DNA of 64,000 nt from Streptomyces nigrescens. GTDB taxonomy: Bacteria; Actinomycetota; Actinomycetes; Streptomycetales; Streptomycetaceae. The translations under genes were made by a program, and so were the position numbers. Below, piece after piece: positions 7,975-15,610 of this stretch (positions within the stretch are counted from its first letter, which is position 1; each line of letters begins with the position of its first letter). Under the pieces are notes generated by a model, which saw only the letters and a program-made list of their open reading frames with translations, did not search any database and was not told the DNA's origin. The stretch covers positions 3,162,001 through 3,226,000 of the forward strand of contig AP026073.1 in the NCBI GenBank assembly GCA_024349765.1, read 5' to 3'.

Positions 7975-9720
7975 TCAAGCCCGGCTCTTGGCGGGGTCTT
8001 TGAGGCCGACGGAGGCGTAGTCCAGCTGGCCGCCGAAGGAGGTCTGGCCGTAGGCGCCCGCGATGTTGCCGCCGAGCACCAGGGGCCAGCGGCGCACCAG
8101 GACCGGGACGGCGGGGGCCTTCTTGAGGATCTCGCCGTCGAGTTGCCGCCAGGCCTGGTCGGCCCGCCGGGCGTCGGTCATCGCGGCGATCTCGTCCATC
8201 CGCCGCATGGTCGGCCGGTCGCGGAAGAGCGAGTGGTTGCCGGAGTTGCCCTTCTCCTTGATGTACCGGCCGTCGAAGACGAACGGCAGGAACGTCGAGC
8301 CGGAGGGGTAGTCGGGGCACCATCCGGTGAAGACCAGGTCGGTGCGGTTCTTGGTGTCGCCGATGGTGGCGTAGAACGCGGACGGATCGACGGTGTTGAT
8401 GGCGACCTTGATGCCGGCCTTGGCCAGGGACTGCTGGATGGCTTCGGCCCGTCCCTTGTCGCCGGAGGACACGGTGATCTCCGTCGAGAAGCCGTCCGGC
8501 TTGCCCGCCTCCTTCAGCAGCTGCTTGGCCTTCGCGACGTCTCCGGTGGTGGGGATCTTGAGGGTGTCGGGCTGCTTTCCGCCGAAGAGCGAGGCGGGCA
8601 TGTAGGCGGTGGACAGGTCGTTGAAGGCCGGGCCGCCGGACGCGGTCAGCACCGAGTCCCTGTCGAGGGCGTACTGCACCGCCCGCCGCACCCGTACATC
8701 GGTGAAGGGCGCCCGCCCGGTGTGCATCTGGACCATGTCCGTGCAGTTCGTCGACTCCGCCAGCAGGCGCGCCCTGACGTCGGCGTGCGGCAGCACCTTG
8801 GCCGCGCTCTCCGGCCGCAGCGCGGACCAGGGGACGGCGGAGGCGTCCGGGCCCTGGCCGGCGATGAGCCGGTCGTCGATCTGGTTGGCCTTCAGACCCA
8901 TCTCCACGACCAGCCGGTCCGGGTAGGCCTTGCGCACCGGGTCGGTCTTCGGGTCCCAGTACGGATTGCGGACCAGGACCAGGCGCTTGTCCCGCCCGTA
9001 CGACTCGATCTTGTACGGTCCCGAGGAGAACGGCCGGTTGTCGTAGCGCGGTCCGTCGTCGCGGGCCTGGGGCACGGGCGCGAAGGTCGGCATCACGGTG
9101 ACGTCGGGGAACTCCGCGAAGGGCTTGCGCAGTTCGAAGACGAGGGTGTGGTCGTCCGGCGTCTTCACGGAGGCGAGGTGTTCGCCGTCCGCGGGGCCCT
9201 TGTACCCCTCGGCGCCGGCGAGGTAGCGGGCCGCGTAGTCGGCGCCGCCGGGCAGGTCGGGCGAGAAGGACCGCTCCACGTTGTACTTGATGTCCCGCGC
9301 GGTGACGGGTGTGCCGTCCTCGTATCTGACGCCCTTCTTGAGGTGGAAGGTCCAGGTCCGGGCGCCGTGGGACGGGGTGCCGAGGTCGGTGGCGAGGTCG
9401 GGGACGAGGGTGCCGCCCGCGGGGCCGGGCGCCGCCCGGTAGGTCACCAGGGTGCGGTAGAGCAGGCGGGTCCCGAAGTCCATGTCGTTCATGACCCAGT
9501 TGCGGGCCGGGTCGAGGTGGGTGAAGTCCTGGTTGGACAGGACGGTGAGGGTGCCGCCCCGCTTCGGGGTGCCGCCGACGACCTTGCCCTGGTTGACCAG
9601 GGCGGGGTTGGTGCCGCGGCCCCTGCCGTCCGCGGAGTCCTTGCCGCCGGCACAGCCGGTCGCGCCGAGGGCGAGGGCCGCCGCCAGGCAGGCGGCGGCG
9701 GTACGGGTGCGCTTGTTCAT
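7975..9720 (-). CDS. Peptide-binding lipoprotein of the ABC importer (SBP family 5)
   Basis: The 581-residue protein is the first gene of the importer operon. The N-terminus is a lipoprotein signal (MNKRTRTAAACLAAALALGATGC) with the lipidated cysteine at residue 23. Mature features of extracellular solute-binding family 5 are clear: GGTLTVLSNQDFTHLDPA, WTFHLKKGVRYEDGTPVTARDIKYNVER, and SSGPYKIESYGRDKRLVLVRNPYWD. It would capture peptides outside the membrane and deliver them to the permeases. Its promoter block is nearly identical to that of the collagenase gene, which suggests that peptide capture and collagen digestion are induced together. Peptide specificity is inferred from context. Confidence 0.93.
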   Translation of the reverse strand: MNKRTRTAAACLAAALALGATGCAGGKDSADGRGRGTNPALVNQGKVVGGTPKRGGTLTVLSNQDFTHLDPARNWVMNDMDFGTRLLYRTLVTYRAAPGPAGGTLVPDLATDLGTPSHGARTWTFHLKKGVRYEDGTPVTARDIKYNVERSFSPDLPGGADYAARYLAGAEGYKGPADGEHLASVKTPDDHTLVFELRKPFAEFPDVTVMPTFAPVPQARDDGPRYDNRPFSSGPYKIESYGRDKRLVLVRNPYWDPKTDPVRKAYPDRLVVEMGLKANQIDDRLIAGQGPDASAVPWSALRPESAAKVLPHADVRARLLAESTNCTDMVQMHTGRAPFTDVRVRRAVQYALDRDSVLTASGGPAFNDLSTAYMPASLFGGKQPDTLKIPTTGDVAKAKQLLKEAGKPDGFSTEITVSSGDKGRAEAIQQSLAKAGIKVAINTVDPSAFYATIGDTKNRTDLVFTGWCPDYPSGSTFLPFVFDGRYIKEKGNSGNHSLFRDRPTMRRMDEIAAMTDARRADQAWRQLDGEILKKAPAVPVLVRRWPLVLGGNIAGAYGQTSFGGQLDYASVGLKDPAKSRA

Positions 9721-9771
9721 CAGTGGTCACTCCGTGAACAGTCGGACAGCCGTCAGGCTGGAATGTGACCC

Positions 9772-9803
9772 GTAACATAGTAATGTGAAATTGCACTGAC
9801 AAG
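9772..9803 (-). promoter_or_regulatory. Promoter with embedded operator for the peptide importer operon
   Basis: On the minus strand, TTGTCA (9802-9797), a 17-bp spacer and TATGTT (9779-9774) give a near-consensus promoter. The inverted repeat GTGAAATTGCAC occupies plus-strand 9785-9796, inside the spacer. The block matches 1495-1526 at 31 of 32 positions. It also lies in the divergent region before the M24 peptidase and could act on both directions. Confidence 0.72.
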
Positions 9804-9865
9804 GTGTCGACCGCCCCGTTATCCAGCTGTGCCCGAGTGAACTGCCGCCGGAGGCGGGGCGTTTG

Positions 9866-9913
9866 CCCTGTGACCCGCCCTGTGAACCGCACTGCGAACC
9901 GCCCTGTGAACCG
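9866..9913. repeat. Four tandem 12-bp repeats upstream of the M24 peptidase
   Basis: Four adjacent units, CCCTGTGACCCG, CCCTGTGAACCG, CACTGCGAACCG and CCCTGTGAACCG, lie just before the ribosome site of the peptidase gene. They sit in its 5' leader or promoter. Role unknown. Confidence 0.8.
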
Positions 9914-9937
9914 CACCGCAATCGAGGAGGAGAACCC

Positions 9938-11308
9938 ATGACGGAAGCTGTTCCCACCGCCCCGCGGACCGTCAGTCATGACCTGCCCGTCACGCCGGAG
10001 TTGGAGCGGTTCCTGGCGAGCGGCTGGGCGGCGACGCCGCTGCCGGACGCCATCCGGCTGTCCGCCGCCGACGTCACCCCGGCCCGCCGGCAGCGCCTCT
10101 CCGCCCGCTTCCCCGGCGAACGGCTGATCGTCCCCGCCGGTGACCTCACCGTCCGCTCCAACGACTGCGACCACCGCTTCCGGCCGCACAGCGCCTACGC
10201 CTGGCTCACCGGCCTGACCGGCGAGGAGCAGGCGGGTCACGTCCTGGTCCTGGAGCCGGACGGACCGCACCGGCACGAGGCGGTCCTGTACCTCCGCCCC
10301 CGCTCGCCGCGCACCGACAGCGGCTTCGCCCGGGACCGGCGCTACGGCGAGTTCTGGGTGGGTCGCCGCCCCGACCTCGCCGAGGCCGAGCGCATGACCG
10401 GCGTCCGCTGCGTCCACCTCGACGGCCTCGGCGCCCTGCCGCCGGGGCGCAACGCCGCAACGGACGGCCAACTGGCATCCGTGCTCAGCGAGTTGCGGCT
10501 CGTCAAGGATGCCTGGGAAGTCGCGCAGCTGCAGCTCGCCGTCGACCACACGACCGCCGGGTTCGAGGACGTCGTCCGCAGTCTGCCGCGCGCCCTCGCC
10601 CATCCGCGCGGCGAGCGCTGGATCGAGGGCGTCTTCGGGCTGCGGGCCCGCGCCGAGGGCAACGGCACGGGCTACGAGACCATCGCGGCCGGCGGCGCCC
10701 ACGCCTGCGTCCTGCACTGGATACGCAACGACGGCCCGCTGGACGCCCGCCAGTTGCTCCTCCTGGACGCCGGCGTGGAGACCGACACCCTCTACACCGC
10801 CGACATCACCCGCACCCTGCCGCTCTCCGGACGCTTCTCCCCGGTGCAGCGGCAGGTGTACGACCTGGTGCTCGCGGCCCAGGAGGCGGGCATCGCCGCG
10901 CTGCGGCCGGGCGCACGGTTCCGCGACTTCCACCGTGCGGCGATGCGGGTGATCGCGGAGGGGCTCACCGACTGGGGCGTCCTGAAGGACCCGGAAGGGG
11001 ACTTCCACCGCCGCTACACCCTCTGCAGCAGCGGGCACATGCTCGGGCTCGACGTGCACGACTGCGCCCAGGCGCGGGCCGACGCCTATCTGGACGGGGT
11101 GCTGGCGGAAGGTCAGGTGCTGACGGTCGAGCCGGGGCTCTACCTCCAGCCGGACGACGAGACGCTCCCGCCGGACCTGCGCGGCATCGGCGTACGGATC
11201 GAGGACGACCTGGTGATCACGGCGGACGGGGCGCGGCTGATGTCGGGCGCCCTGCCGCGGACGCCCGAGGCGGTGGAGGCCTGGATGGGTGAGCTGATGG
11301 CGGGCTGA
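9938..11308 (+). CDS. M24B Xaa-Pro aminopeptidase / prolidase
   Basis: The ATG at 9938 has a textbook GAGGAGG site at 9924-9930. The 456-residue protein has an aminopeptidase-P N-terminal domain (about residues 30-190) and a pita-bread M24 catalytic domain. The metal ligands are visible: LLLDAGVE (Asp), TADITRT (Asp), SGHMLGLDVHD (His), TVEPGLYL (Glu) and VRIEDD (Glu). Enzymes of this family cut peptides at Xaa-Pro and accept Xaa-Hyp. Divergent from the peptide importer across a shared control region, it fits intracellular processing of imported collagen peptides. Length agrees with PepP. Confidence 0.92.
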   Translation: MTEAVPTAPRTVSHDLPVTPELERFLASGWAATPLPDAIRLSAADVTPARRQRLSARFPGERLIVPAGDLTVRSNDCDHRFRPHSAYAWLTGLTGEEQAGHVLVLEPDGPHRHEAVLYLRPRSPRTDSGFARDRRYGEFWVGRRPDLAEAERMTGVRCVHLDGLGALPPGRNAATDGQLASVLSELRLVKDAWEVAQLQLAVDHTTAGFEDVVRSLPRALAHPRGERWIEGVFGLRARAEGNGTGYETIAAGGAHACVLHWIRNDGPLDARQLLLLDAGVETDTLYTADITRTLPLSGRFSPVQRQVYDLVLAAQEAGIAALRPGARFRDFHRAAMRVIAEGLTDWGVLKDPEGDFHRRYTLCSSGHMLGLDVHDCAQARADAYLDGVLAEGQVLTVEPGLYLQPDDETLPPDLRGIGVRIEDDLVITADGARLMSGALPRTPEAVEAWMGELMAG

Positions 11309-11375
11309 GCTCACCCGTCACCTGGGGCTTTTCCGGGCCGCGGCAAGGGAATTGGCGCGGAGGCGGGGAGATCCC

Positions 11376-11411
11376 TTGGCAACGTGGGTGCAATGTGAAA
11401 TATTACTGACG
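11376..11411 (+). promoter_or_regulatory. Promoter/operator of the hydroxyproline catabolic operon, apparently leaderless
   Basis: TTGGCA (11376-11381), a 17-bp spacer and AATATT (11399-11404) place the expected start of transcription at or next to the GTG at 11411. No Shine-Dalgarno sequence precedes that GTG. The operator-like GTGAAATATTAC (11395-11406) overlaps the -10, and the surrounding bases match the 1495 and 9772 blocks. Confidence 0.6.
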
Positions 11412-12568
11412 TGCCCACGAGAAACTCTCCGGATCTCCTCGTCATCGGCGCGGGCGTGGTCGGCGCCGCCTGTGCCTACTATGCGGCCCGGCGGGGCCTG
11501 CACGTCACCGTGCTCGACCGCGGCTCCGTCGCCGGCGGCACCACCGGCGCCGGCGAAGGCAACCTCCTGGTCTCCGACAAGGAACCCGGCCCCGAGCTCC
11601 GACTCGCCCTCTATTCCACGCAGTTGTGGCGCGAACTGGCCGTGGTGCTGCCGTCACGGATCGAGTACGAGGCCAAGGGCGGCCTCGTCGTCGCCTCCGA
11701 GGAGAAGGGCCTGTCCGCGCTGCGGGAATTCGCCGCACGGCAGACGGAGGCCGGGGTCACGGCGGAAGTGGTGCCGGGCGGGCGGCTCCGTGAACTGGAG
11801 CCGCACCTCGCCCCCGGCCTCGCGGGTGGCGTCCACTACCCGCAGGACGCCCAGGTGCAGCCCGCCCTCGCCGCCGCCCACCTGTTGCGCGCGGCCGGCG
11901 ACCGGGTGAGCCTCCGGCTCGGCGAGGAGGTCACCGCGATCCTCACCGGCGCCCACGGCGAGGTGCGCGGAGTGCGGACGCCTTCCGGTGACCTCCACGC
12001 TCCCTACGTCGTGAACGCGGCGGGGACATGGGGCGGCGAGCTGGCCCGGCTCGCCGGCGTGCAGCTGCCGGTGCGGCCCCGGCGCGGCTTCGTGCTGGTC
12101 ACCGAGCCGCTGCCGCGCCTGGTGCGGCGCAAGGTGTACGCCGCGGACTACGTCGCCGACGTCGCCAGCGACTCGGCGGCCCTGCAGACCTCCGCCGTTG
12201 TCGAGGGCACCCCGGCGGGCCCGGTCCTGATCGGCGCGAGCCGGGAGCGGGTCGGCTTCGACCGCTCACTGTCGGTGGAAGCACTGAGCCGCCTGGCCGG
12301 GCAGGCGGTCCTGCTCTTCCCGGTCCTCGCCACGGTGCGGGCCGTGCGGACGTACGCGGGCTTCCGCCCCTACCTGCCCGATCACCTGCCCGCGATCGGG
12401 CCCGATCCGCGCCGACCGGGGTTGCTGCACGCCTGCGGCCACGAAGGAGCGGGCATCGGCCTCGCCCCAGCCACCGGACGGATCATCGCCGAGACCCTGA
12501 CGGACGGCGAACTCCCGCTGGACATCACCCCGTTCAGACCCGACCGGTTCGGCGGGGGAGAGGCGTGA
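11411..12568 (+). CDS. FAD-dependent D-hydroxyproline dehydrogenase, beta-type (DadA-like) subunit
   Basis: The 385-residue protein belongs to the DAO/glycine-oxidase fold: an N-terminal dinucleotide motif VIGAGVVGAACAYYAARRG, TGAGEGNLL, and a C-terminal AGFRPYLPDHLPAIGPDP followed by HACGHEGAGIGLAPATG. Alone it could be called a D-amino-acid dehydrogenase. Directly behind it are a small 2Fe-2S protein and a second flavoprotein subunit, which is the three-subunit arrangement of LhpB/E/F-type D-hydroxyproline dehydrogenase, and the rest of the pathway follows. It would oxidise D-hydroxyproline to pyrroline-4-hydroxy-2-carboxylate. The GTG start at 11411 has no ribosome site and is probably leaderless. 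Confidence 0.82.
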   Translation: MPTRNSPDLLVIGAGVVGAACAYYAARRGLHVTVLDRGSVAGGTTGAGEGNLLVSDKEPGPELRLALYSTQLWRELAVVLPSRIEYEAKGGLVVASEEKGLSALREFAARQTEAGVTAEVVPGGRLRELEPHLAPGLAGGVHYPQDAQVQPALAAAHLLRAAGDRVSLRLGEEVTAILTGAHGEVRGVRTPSGDLHAPYVVNAAGTWGGELARLAGVQLPVRPRRGFVLVTEPLPRLVRRKVYAADYVADVASDSAALQTSAVVEGTPAGPVLIGASRERVGFDRSLSVEALSRLAGQAVLLFPVLATVRAVRTYAGFRPYLPDHLPAIGPDPRRPGLLHACGHEGAGIGLAPATGRIIAETLTDGELPLDITPFRPDRFGGGEA

Positions 12569-12628
12569 TGGCCGCTTCGCCGGCCCCTCGCCGCCCCCGC
12601 ACCGACCCCCTGCGAAAGGAGCCGTGTC

Positions 12629-12952
12629 ATGGCGCGTGACCGCAGCCCCGCCGAGCTCGTCGGCGCGGCGCCCGACGCCGCGTTCGAGATCACCTTCGAC
12701 GGCCGCCCGATCACCGCGCTGCCCGGCCAGTCCCTGGCCGCCGCGCTGTGGGCCGCCGGCATCCTCGCCTGGCGCACCACCCGCGTCGGCGGCCGGCCGC
12801 GCGGCGCCTTCTGCGGCATCGGGCACTGCTTCGACTGCCTCGCCACCGTCAACGGAGAACCCAACCGCCGGGCCTGCCTGGTCCCGGCGCGGCCCGGCGA
12901 CGCCGTCACGACCCAGGAGGGACACGGCCATGACGATCTCGCCGTCCGATGA
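12629..12952 (+). CDS. 2Fe-2S ferredoxin-like (gamma) subunit of D-hydroxyproline dehydrogenase
   Basis: A 107-residue protein starting at the ATG at 12629 with GAAAGGAG upstream. It contains the HcnA/Fer2_4-type motif CGIGHCFDC with a fourth Cys in NRRACLVP, enough for one 2Fe-2S cluster. Its end overlaps the start of the next subunit by 23 bp, which implies translational coupling. It would pass electrons between the two flavin subunits. Subunits like this occur in opine, glycine and hydroxyproline dehydrogenases; the pathway context supports the last. Confidence 0.85.
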   Translation: MARDRSPAELVGAAPDAAFEITFDGRPITALPGQSLAAALWAAGILAWRTTRVGGRPRGAFCGIGHCFDCLATVNGEPNRRACLVPARPGDAVTTQEGHGHDDLAVR

Positions 12953-14552
12953 CCCGGAGTACGACCTCGCGGTGATCGGGGCCGGCGCCGCGGGCCTCGC
13001 CGGTGCCGTCACCGCCGCCGAACTCGGCCTGTCCGTCGCCCTGTTGGACACCTCGTCACAGCTGGGCGGGCAGTTCTACCGGCACCCCGCCCCGGCCCTC
13101 GGCGCCACCCGCCCCGAGGCGCTGCACCACGACTGGTCCACCTTCACCGACCTGCGCCGTCGCCTGACCGACAGCGGCGTGACCCATCTCGCCGGACACC
13201 ATGTCTGGACCGTCGTCCGCGCGGAGCCCAAGGACCTGTGGGACGTGCACGCCGTGACCGGAGCGGACGGCAATGGGGAGCGCCCGGCCCGGGTCCGGGC
13301 CCGCGCGGTGCTGCTCGCGACCGGCGCGTACGAGCGGCAACTGCCGTTCCCCGGCTGGACGTTGCCGGGCGTGGTGGGTGCCGGGGGAGCGCAGGCGATG
13401 CTCAAGTCCGGCTTGGTGGTGCCTGGGATTGGGGTCTCCTCTGTGCGGGCGCAGCCGAGAGCTGGGATTGGGGTCTCCTCTGTGCGGGCGCAGCCGAGAG
13501 CTGGGATTGGGGTCTCCCCTGCTCGAGCGCAGCCGAGAGCTGGGGGAAGGGTCGTGGTGGCGGGCAGTGGTCCGCTGCTGCTGGCCGTCGCCGCCTCGCT
13601 CGTCACGGCGGGGGCCCGCGTCCCGGCGGTGGTCGAGGCGGCCGGCTACCTCGGCTACGCCCGCCACCTCCGCGTTCTCGCCGCCAACCCGCACAAGATG
13701 GCGGAGGCGGCGGTGCACGGCACGGCGCTCCTGCGGCACGGGGTGCGGCTGCGCACCCGCAGCGCGGTGACCCAGGTGCACGGGGCCGACCGGGTGGAGG
13801 CCGTCACGGTCTCCCGGCTCGACCGCGACTGGCGGCCCGTACGGGGGTCGGGCCGCCGGATCGCCTGCGACGCCCTGGCGGTCGGCTTCGGTCTCGTCCC
13901 GCAGCTCGAACTCGCCACCGGCCTGGGCTGCGCCACCCGGCGCACCCGGGACGGCAGCCACGCCCTCGACCTCGACGCACAGCAGCAGACCTCGGTACCC
14001 GGCATCTGGGCGGCGGGCGAGACAGGCGGCATCGGTGGCGTGCAACTCGCATGCGTGGAAGGCGAGTTGGCGGGTCTCGCGATCGCGGCCCGGCTCGGCG
14101 GGCGGCCCGCGCTCACCGAAAGCGGGCGGGCCCGTGCCCTGGGCCGCCGGCGCGACCGGATGCGCGCCTTCGCGTCCGTGATGGCCGCGGCACACGCACC
14201 CGGCGCCGGATGGACCCGGTGGCTCGACGACACCACGGACGTCTGCCGCTGCGAGGAGGTCAGCGCCGGCCACATCCGCGAGGCGGTCGCCGACTACGGC
14301 GCCCGGGACGCCCGCACCGTCAAACTCCTCACCCGCGCCGGCATGGGCTGGTGCCAGGGCCGGATGTGCGGGACCGCCGTGGCCTGCCTGGCCGCGGAGG
14401 GGCCGGGAGCGGAGCCGTCGCCGTCTCCGGAGCGCCGCCCGCTGGCCGTGCCCGTCCGGCTGGAGGTGCTCGGTGCCCTCGCGGAGGTGACCGCATCCGG
14501 GGCCGGCGATCCGGAGGAAAGCGCCGATCCGGAGAAGGGCGCCGGCCGCTGA
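12930..14552 (+). CDS. NAD(P)/FAD oxidoreductase (alpha) subunit of D-hydroxyproline dehydrogenase, with internal repeat insertion
   Basis: Start ATG at 12930, with AGGAGG at 12915-12920; 540 residues. The N-terminal dinucleotide site reads AVIGAGAAGLAGAVTAAELG, a second one is VVVAGSGPLLLAVAA, and the C-terminus has the BFD-type cysteine cluster DVCRCEEVSAGHI then GWCQGRMCG. This is the HcnB/LhpE-like architecture. Between LKSGLVVPG and GRVVVAGSG there is a 39-residue insertion made of three copies of a 13-residue unit (about residues 165-203), encoded by three 39-bp DNA repeats. The frame stays open and both flanks are conserved, so the protein may still fold with an extended loop before the second dinucleotide domain; activity is uncertain. 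Confidence 0.85.
   Translation: MTISPSDDPEYDLAVIGAGAAGLAGAVTAAELGLSVALLDTSSQLGGQFYRHPAPALGATRPEALHHDWSTFTDLRRRLTDSGVTHLAGHHVWTVVRAEPKDLWDVHAVTGADGNGERPARVRARAVLLATGAYERQLPFPGWTLPGVVGAGGAQAMLKSGLVVPGIGVSSVRAQPRAGIGVSSVRAQPRAGIGVSPARAQPRAGGRVVVAGSGPLLLAVAASLVTAGARVPAVVEAAGYLGYARHLRVLAANPHKMAEAAVHGTALLRHGVRLRTRSAVTQVHGADRVEAVTVSRLDRDWRPVRGSGRRIACDALAVGFGLVPQLELATGLGCATRRTRDGSHALDLDAQQQTSVPGIWAAGETGGIGGVQLACVEGELAGLAIAARLGGRPALTESGRARALGRRRDRMRAFASVMAAAHAPGAGWTRWLDDTTDVCRCEEVSAGHIREAVADYGARDARTVKLLTRAGMGWCQGRMCGTAVACLAAEGPGAEPSPSPERRPLAVPVRLEVLGALAEVTASGAGDPEESADPEKGAGR
13423..13539 (+). repeat. Three tandem 39-bp repeats inside a coding sequence
   Basis: Units start at 13423, 13462 and 13501. 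The first two are identical; the third ends TCTCCCCTGCTCGAGCGCAG-like and resembles the dispersed Streptomyces repeat seen between genes. Each is a multiple of three, so the reading frame is kept. The encoded unit is GIGVSSVRAQPRA, with a variant third copy. Confidence 0.95.
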
Positions 14553-14631
14553 CCGGACGCGCCGCCCCCACCGCCCGCGCCCCTGGGTACCACGCACCAC
14601 CACACGCCATGCCACACCCCGCAGAACCCGT

Positions 14632-14664
14632 CACAGACACCCGTCCACAGACACCCGTCCACAG
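14632..14664 (+). repeat. Short tandem repeat (14 bp x 2.3) before the deaminase gene
   Basis: CACAGACACCCGTC occurs at 14632-14645 and 14646-14659, with a partial third copy to 14664. It lies in the 124-bp gap between the dehydrogenase alpha subunit and the DHDPS-family gene, just before its ribosome site. It may be slippage. Confidence 0.85.
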
Positions 14665-14676
14665 AAGGGCTCCCTC

Positions 14677-15597
14677 ATGACCACCGCCTCCACCGCCACG
14701 ACCTGGAGCGCCGAACGCCCCTGGCGCGGCATCATGGTCGCCACCGCCCTGCCCCTGCGTGCGGACCGGTCCGTCGACCATGACGCCTACGCCGCACACG
14801 TCCGCTGGCTCCTCGACAACGGCTGCGACGGCGTGGTGCCGAACGGCTCGCTGGGCGAGTACCAGACCCTGACCGACGAGGAACGTGCCCGCGTGGTGCG
14901 CACCGCCGTCGCGGCCGCCGGCGACGGTGCGCGCGTGATGCCCGGCGTGTCCGCGTACGGCAGCGCCGAGGCCCGCCGGTGGGCCGAGCAGGCCGCCGAA
15001 GAGGGCTGCGGCAGCGTCCTGCTGCTGCCGCCCAACGCCTACCGCGCCGACGAGTCGGCCGTACGGGCCCACTACGCCGAGGTCGCCCGGGCCGGCGTGC
15101 CGATCGTGGGCTACAACAACCCCATCGACACCAAGGTCGACCTGACCCCCGCGCTGCTCGCCCGCCTCCACGGCGAGGGCAGCATCGTCGCGGTCAAGGA
15201 GTTCACCGGCGATGTGCGCCGGGCGTACGAACTGGCCGAACTCGCCCCCGGACTGGACCTGTTGATCGGCGCCGACGACGTGCTCCTGGAGCTCGCGCTG
15301 GCCGGGGCTGTGGGCTGGATCGCCGGATACCCCAACGCCTTCCCCGCCGCCTGCGCCGAGCTCTACCGTGCCGCCGTGGCCCAGGACCTGGACACCGCCC
15401 TGCCGCTGTACCGGTCCCTGCACGCCCTGCTGCGCTGGGACTCCAAGACCGAGTTCGTGCAGGCCATCAAGCTCTCCATGGACATCGTCGGCCGCCACGG
15501 CGGCCCGACCCGGCCGCCTCGTCTGCCACTGTCCGGCACTGTCGAGGCCGAGGTGCGGGCAGCCACCGAGAAGACCGTCGCCGCCGGCCACCGCTGA
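14677..15597 (+). CDS. DHDPS-family aldolase/deaminase, likely pyrroline-4-hydroxy-2-carboxylate deaminase
   Basis: The 306-residue protein has the dihydrodipicolinate-synthase/N-acetylneuraminate-lyase TIM barrel. VVPNGSLGEYQTLTDEER holds the substrate loop, YNNP has its Tyr at residue 146, and VAVKEFTG carries the Schiff-base Lys at residue 174. True DapA genes sit elsewhere and use GGTTGE-type loops; here the loop is NGSLGEY. Placement between D-hydroxyproline dehydrogenase and the epimerase/aldehyde dehydrogenase matches LhpC/HypD-type deaminases, which turn pyrroline-4-hydroxy-2-carboxylate into 2-oxoglutarate semialdehyde and ammonia. Function is inferred from family plus context. Confidence 0.85.
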   Translation: MTTASTATTWSAERPWRGIMVATALPLRADRSVDHDAYAAHVRWLLDNGCDGVVPNGSLGEYQTLTDEERARVVRTAVAAAGDGARVMPGVSAYGSAEARRWAEQAAEEGCGSVLLLPPNAYRADESAVRAHYAEVARAGVPIVGYNNPIDTKVDLTPALLARLHGEGSIVAVKEFTGDVRRAYELAELAPGLDLLIGADDVLLELALAGAVGWIAGYPNAFPAACAELYRAAVAQDLDTALPLYRSLHALLRWDSKTEFVQAIKLSMDIVGRHGGPTRPPRLPLSGTVEAEVRAATEKTVAAGHR

Positions 15598-15610
15598 CCG
15601 GGAGGAGACC

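Noticed and set aside
7958-11314. Very long minus-strand open frame extending upstream of the DppC-type permease across the binding-protein and M24 genes
   Set aside because: Its sequence is low-complexity Arg/Gly/Pro text produced by high GC antisense to clear genes. The permease has a good ATG and ribosome site at 7957.
14677-15597. Biosynthetic dihydrodipicolinate synthase (dapA)
   Set aside because: The Schiff-base Lys and YNNP are shared by the whole family. The loop motif differs from DapA and the gene is embedded in hydroxyproline catabolism.
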